Source: Leptolyngbyaceae cyanobacterium RU_5_1
GTDB lineage: Bacteria > Cyanobacteriota > Cyanobacteriia > Leptolyngbyales > Leptolyngbyaceae
DNA: 33,325 bases
Reading direction: 5' to 3'
NCBI GenBank assembly: GCA_012034055.1
Contig: JAAUSG010000026.1
Location: 1-33,325 of the forward strand
Positions 31,838 to 33,325 of this stretch are shown here, piece after piece (the stretch's first letter is position 1; each line of letters opens with the position of its first letter). The translations under genes and the position numbers were made by a program. The notes beneath the pieces were generated by a model that was not told the DNA's origin, searched no databases, and saw only the letters and a list, made by a program, of their open reading frames with translations.

Positions 31838-33085
31838 CTATGATCGGGTGTACCAAATCGATTCAATCTCTTGAGCACGGGCGATCGCGCGTTGATGCAA
31901 CGAAACTCCAACCCCATCATTCAGTAAAGCGGTGACGTGTCCAAGTTTCCGGCCGGGACGAGATTCGGTTTTGCCGTACCAATGCACATGGGCATCAGGA
32001 CGTGCTGCAAGCTGTTGTCGCTTTGCCTGATAGGTGCTGTGGGAATGCTCGTAACCGAGTAGATTAACCATAACAGCTCCGGCAGACTGCATAGCCGGAC
32101 TCCCCAGCGGCAGTCCACACACGGCTCTCAGGTGCTGTTCAAACTGAGAGGTTGGGCAAGCATCCAGGGTAAAGTGACCGGAGTTGTGGGTGCGGGGTGC
32201 AATTTCGTTGACCAACACGGTGCCGTTTGGGGTCAGAAACAGCTCGATGCCGAAAAGTCCAATTGCCTGTAGTCCAGTCAGGAGTGTGTGGGCGATCGCC
32301 TCCACCTGCTCCATCACCGACTGGCTTAACTGAGCAGGCGCAATCACCCGCCGACACACCTGATTTTCCTGCTGCGTTTCCACAATTGGATACACGGTGA
32401 TGGTGCCATCAACGGCACGAGCCGCGATCACCGCCAATTCCCGCTCAAACGGGATGAACTCTTCGAGCAGCACAGGTTGATGTCCCAGGTTTGCCCAGGT
32501 TGACTGCAAGGTAGTCCAATCTTTAATGATGAACGTACCCTGTCCGTCGTATCCGTGCCGCCGCGTTTTCAGAGCCACGGGAAAATTGGGGTCAGTGAAC
32601 CCCGCCGCGGAAGGAGTCTTCAGCAAAAACTGACCTACCTCCTCTCGCGTGCTCTCCGGCGTCAACGAACAGAACCTGGGAGTCGGTAGTCCTAAAGCGG
32701 CTGTGTAACAGCGCTGGTCGTACTTGTCTAACAATGGCTTCAGCGTTGCCAGACCCGGACGAAAGCAAACTCCTTGATTTTCCAGGAGGGAAAGCGCTGC
32801 CAAATCGACGAACTCATTCTCAAACGTGATCAGATCACACTGAGTCGCGAGTTGAGCCGTTGCGGTGGCGTCGTCTACGGCAGCCAGGACGATATCGCTG
32901 GCGATCGCGGCAGCCGGGTCGGTTTCGTTGGGTGTTTGAATCACCAACTCAACGCCCAGTTTCTGGGCAGCACCTGCCATCATCCAGGCAAGCTGCCCAC
33001 CACCAATCACACCAACCCGTTTAATTAGACTGGAAGCATCTGAAGCTATTGTGGTGAATGGATTGAATCCCTGAATGTTTGGCAT
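31838..33085 (-). CDS. purK: 5-(carboxyamino)imidazole ribonucleotide synthase PurK
   Basis: ATP-grasp enzyme that carboxylates aminoimidazole ribonucleotide with bicarbonate in de novo purine synthesis. The 415-residue protein opens with an IKRVGVIGGGQLAWMM P-loop-like Rossmann motif. DLITFENEFVD follows, then KYDQRCYTAALGLPTP, and the ATP-grasp segments VALKTRRHGYDGQGT and VLLEEFIPFERELAVI. Near the C-terminus comes VLVNEIAPRTHNSGHFTLDAC, the metal/ATP site and substrate-binding signature. The length is slightly above the E. coli protein (355), matching cyanobacterial PurK. ATG at 33085 gives an N-terminal extension of about 20 residues before the Rossmann strand; later starts are possible. 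No terminator was found. Confidence 0.96.
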   Translation of the reverse strand: MPNIQGFNPFTTIASDASSLIKRVGVIGGGQLAWMMAGAAQKLGVELVIQTPNETDPAAAIASDIVLAAVDDATATAQLATQCDLITFENEFVDLAALSLLENQGVCFRPGLATLKPLLDKYDQRCYTAALGLPTPRFCSLTPESTREEVGQFLLKTPSAAGFTDPNFPVALKTRRHGYDGQGTFIIKDWTTLQSTWANLGHQPVLLEEFIPFERELAVIAARAVDGTITVYPIVETQQENQVCRRVIAPAQLSQSVMEQVEAIAHTLLTGLQAIGLFGIELFLTPNGTVLVNEIAPRTHNSGHFTLDACPTSQFEQHLRAVCGLPLGSPAMQSAGAVMVNLLGYEHSHSTYQAKRQQLAARPDAHVHWYGKTESRPGRKLGHVTALLNDGVGVSLHQRAIARAQEIESIWYTRS

Positions 33086-33115
33086 TCTAGTTAAACAATG
33101 AACGATTAGAAATGC

Positions 33116-33160
33116 AAAATTAAAAATTGGGAACCCCTGCTGGTAACCATTTTTAATTTT
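33116..33160. repeat. AT-rich inverted repeat upstream of purK
   Basis: AAAATTAAAAATTGGGAACC (33116-33135) is inverted at GGTAACCATTTTTAATTTT (33142-33160) around a 6-nt loop. It is followed by more TTTTTAA-type units up to 33180. It sits in the divergent promoter region of purK and a possible gene at the right edge. Confidence 0.6.
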
Positions 33161-33180
33161 TAACTTTTAATTTTTAATTA

Positions 33181-33325
33181 ATGAACAGACTGTTTTGTTT
33201 AGCGTTACAGATTATCGTACGGGCGATCGCTCGTCTGACGGGGCGGGCGGGGCGGATTGGCCAATTGCATACCGACGGACAAATCGTTCATGCCTCTAGT
33301 CGACCTGACCACCATGACGATAGAG
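33181..33325 (+). CDS. Possible gene start, truncated by the window edge
   Basis: An ATG-initiated frame stays open for 48 codons to the end of the window. It starts MNRLFCLALQIIVRAIARLT, followed by a basic, glycine-rich stretch and then a His/Asp-rich stretch. No family is recognised, no ribosome site is evident, and the AT-rich repeat lies directly upstream. A chance ORF of this length is quite possible, so the call is weak. Confidence 0.25.
   Translation, partial: MNRLFCLALQIIVRAIARLTGRAGRIGQLHTDGQIVHASSRPDHHDDR

Overview
The window looks like chromosomal DNA from a cyanobacterium, most likely a filamentous, Leptolyngbya/Oscillatoriales-like lineage. The evidence is the very frequent octamer GCGATCGC (HIP1) on both strands, the genes ndhL, DUF3007, psb34 (ssl1498 family) and DUF4327, a linked FHA/zinc-ribbon kinase and PP2C phosphatase, and many short heptameric or palindromic intergenic repeats of the type common in filamentous cyanobacteria. 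No rRNA, CRISPR array, transposase, integrase or phage gene was seen. One tRNA is present.

Layout. Positions 1-1897 (-) hold the N-terminal part of a P2A-type cation ATPase that runs off the left edge and carries two opposite 1-bp homopolymer indels. 2011-3204 (+) is an AAA-like ATPase with an in-frame palindromic repeat. Next come thiG (3329), psb34 (4626), a lipid-A-disaccharide-synthase-related protein (-), recQ (6586), a GST-fold protein (-), a coupled moaD-like/MAPEG pair (9925-10616), an NTF2-fold protein (-), hemB (11269), a B12-binding radical SAM protein (-), a YbhN-type membrane protein and an unrecognised 464-residue protein (-). An intron-less tRNA-Leu(UAA) at 17011 is followed by the tight run ndhL - DUF3007 - trpA.

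The most unusual block is 19206-25979 (+). It has three genes spaced 1 bp apart or overlapping by 4 bp, all with signal peptides: a DUF11/SdrD-like secreted protein, a 1230-residue Ig-domain plus predicted outer-membrane beta-barrel, and a predicted beta-helix protein ending in an OmpA peptidoglycan-binding domain. Together they look like an envelope-spanning surface module of unknown function. A 5'-truncated DUF11 relic follows next to a palindromic repeat. The block (with an rRNA pseudouridine synthase gene) lies between two direct copies of a ~77-nt structured repeat at 19038 and 27393.

The right end carries a PP2C phosphatase (27823) and an FHA/zinc-ribbon/Ser-Thr kinase (30044) on the same strand, probably a reversible phosphorylation pair. 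DUF4327 (-) and purK (-) follow, and possibly the start of another gene at the edge. Most other genes are housekeeping (thiamine, tetrapyrrole, tryptophan, purine, NDH-1, DNA repair). All assignments rest on reading protein motifs by eye; no database search was possible.
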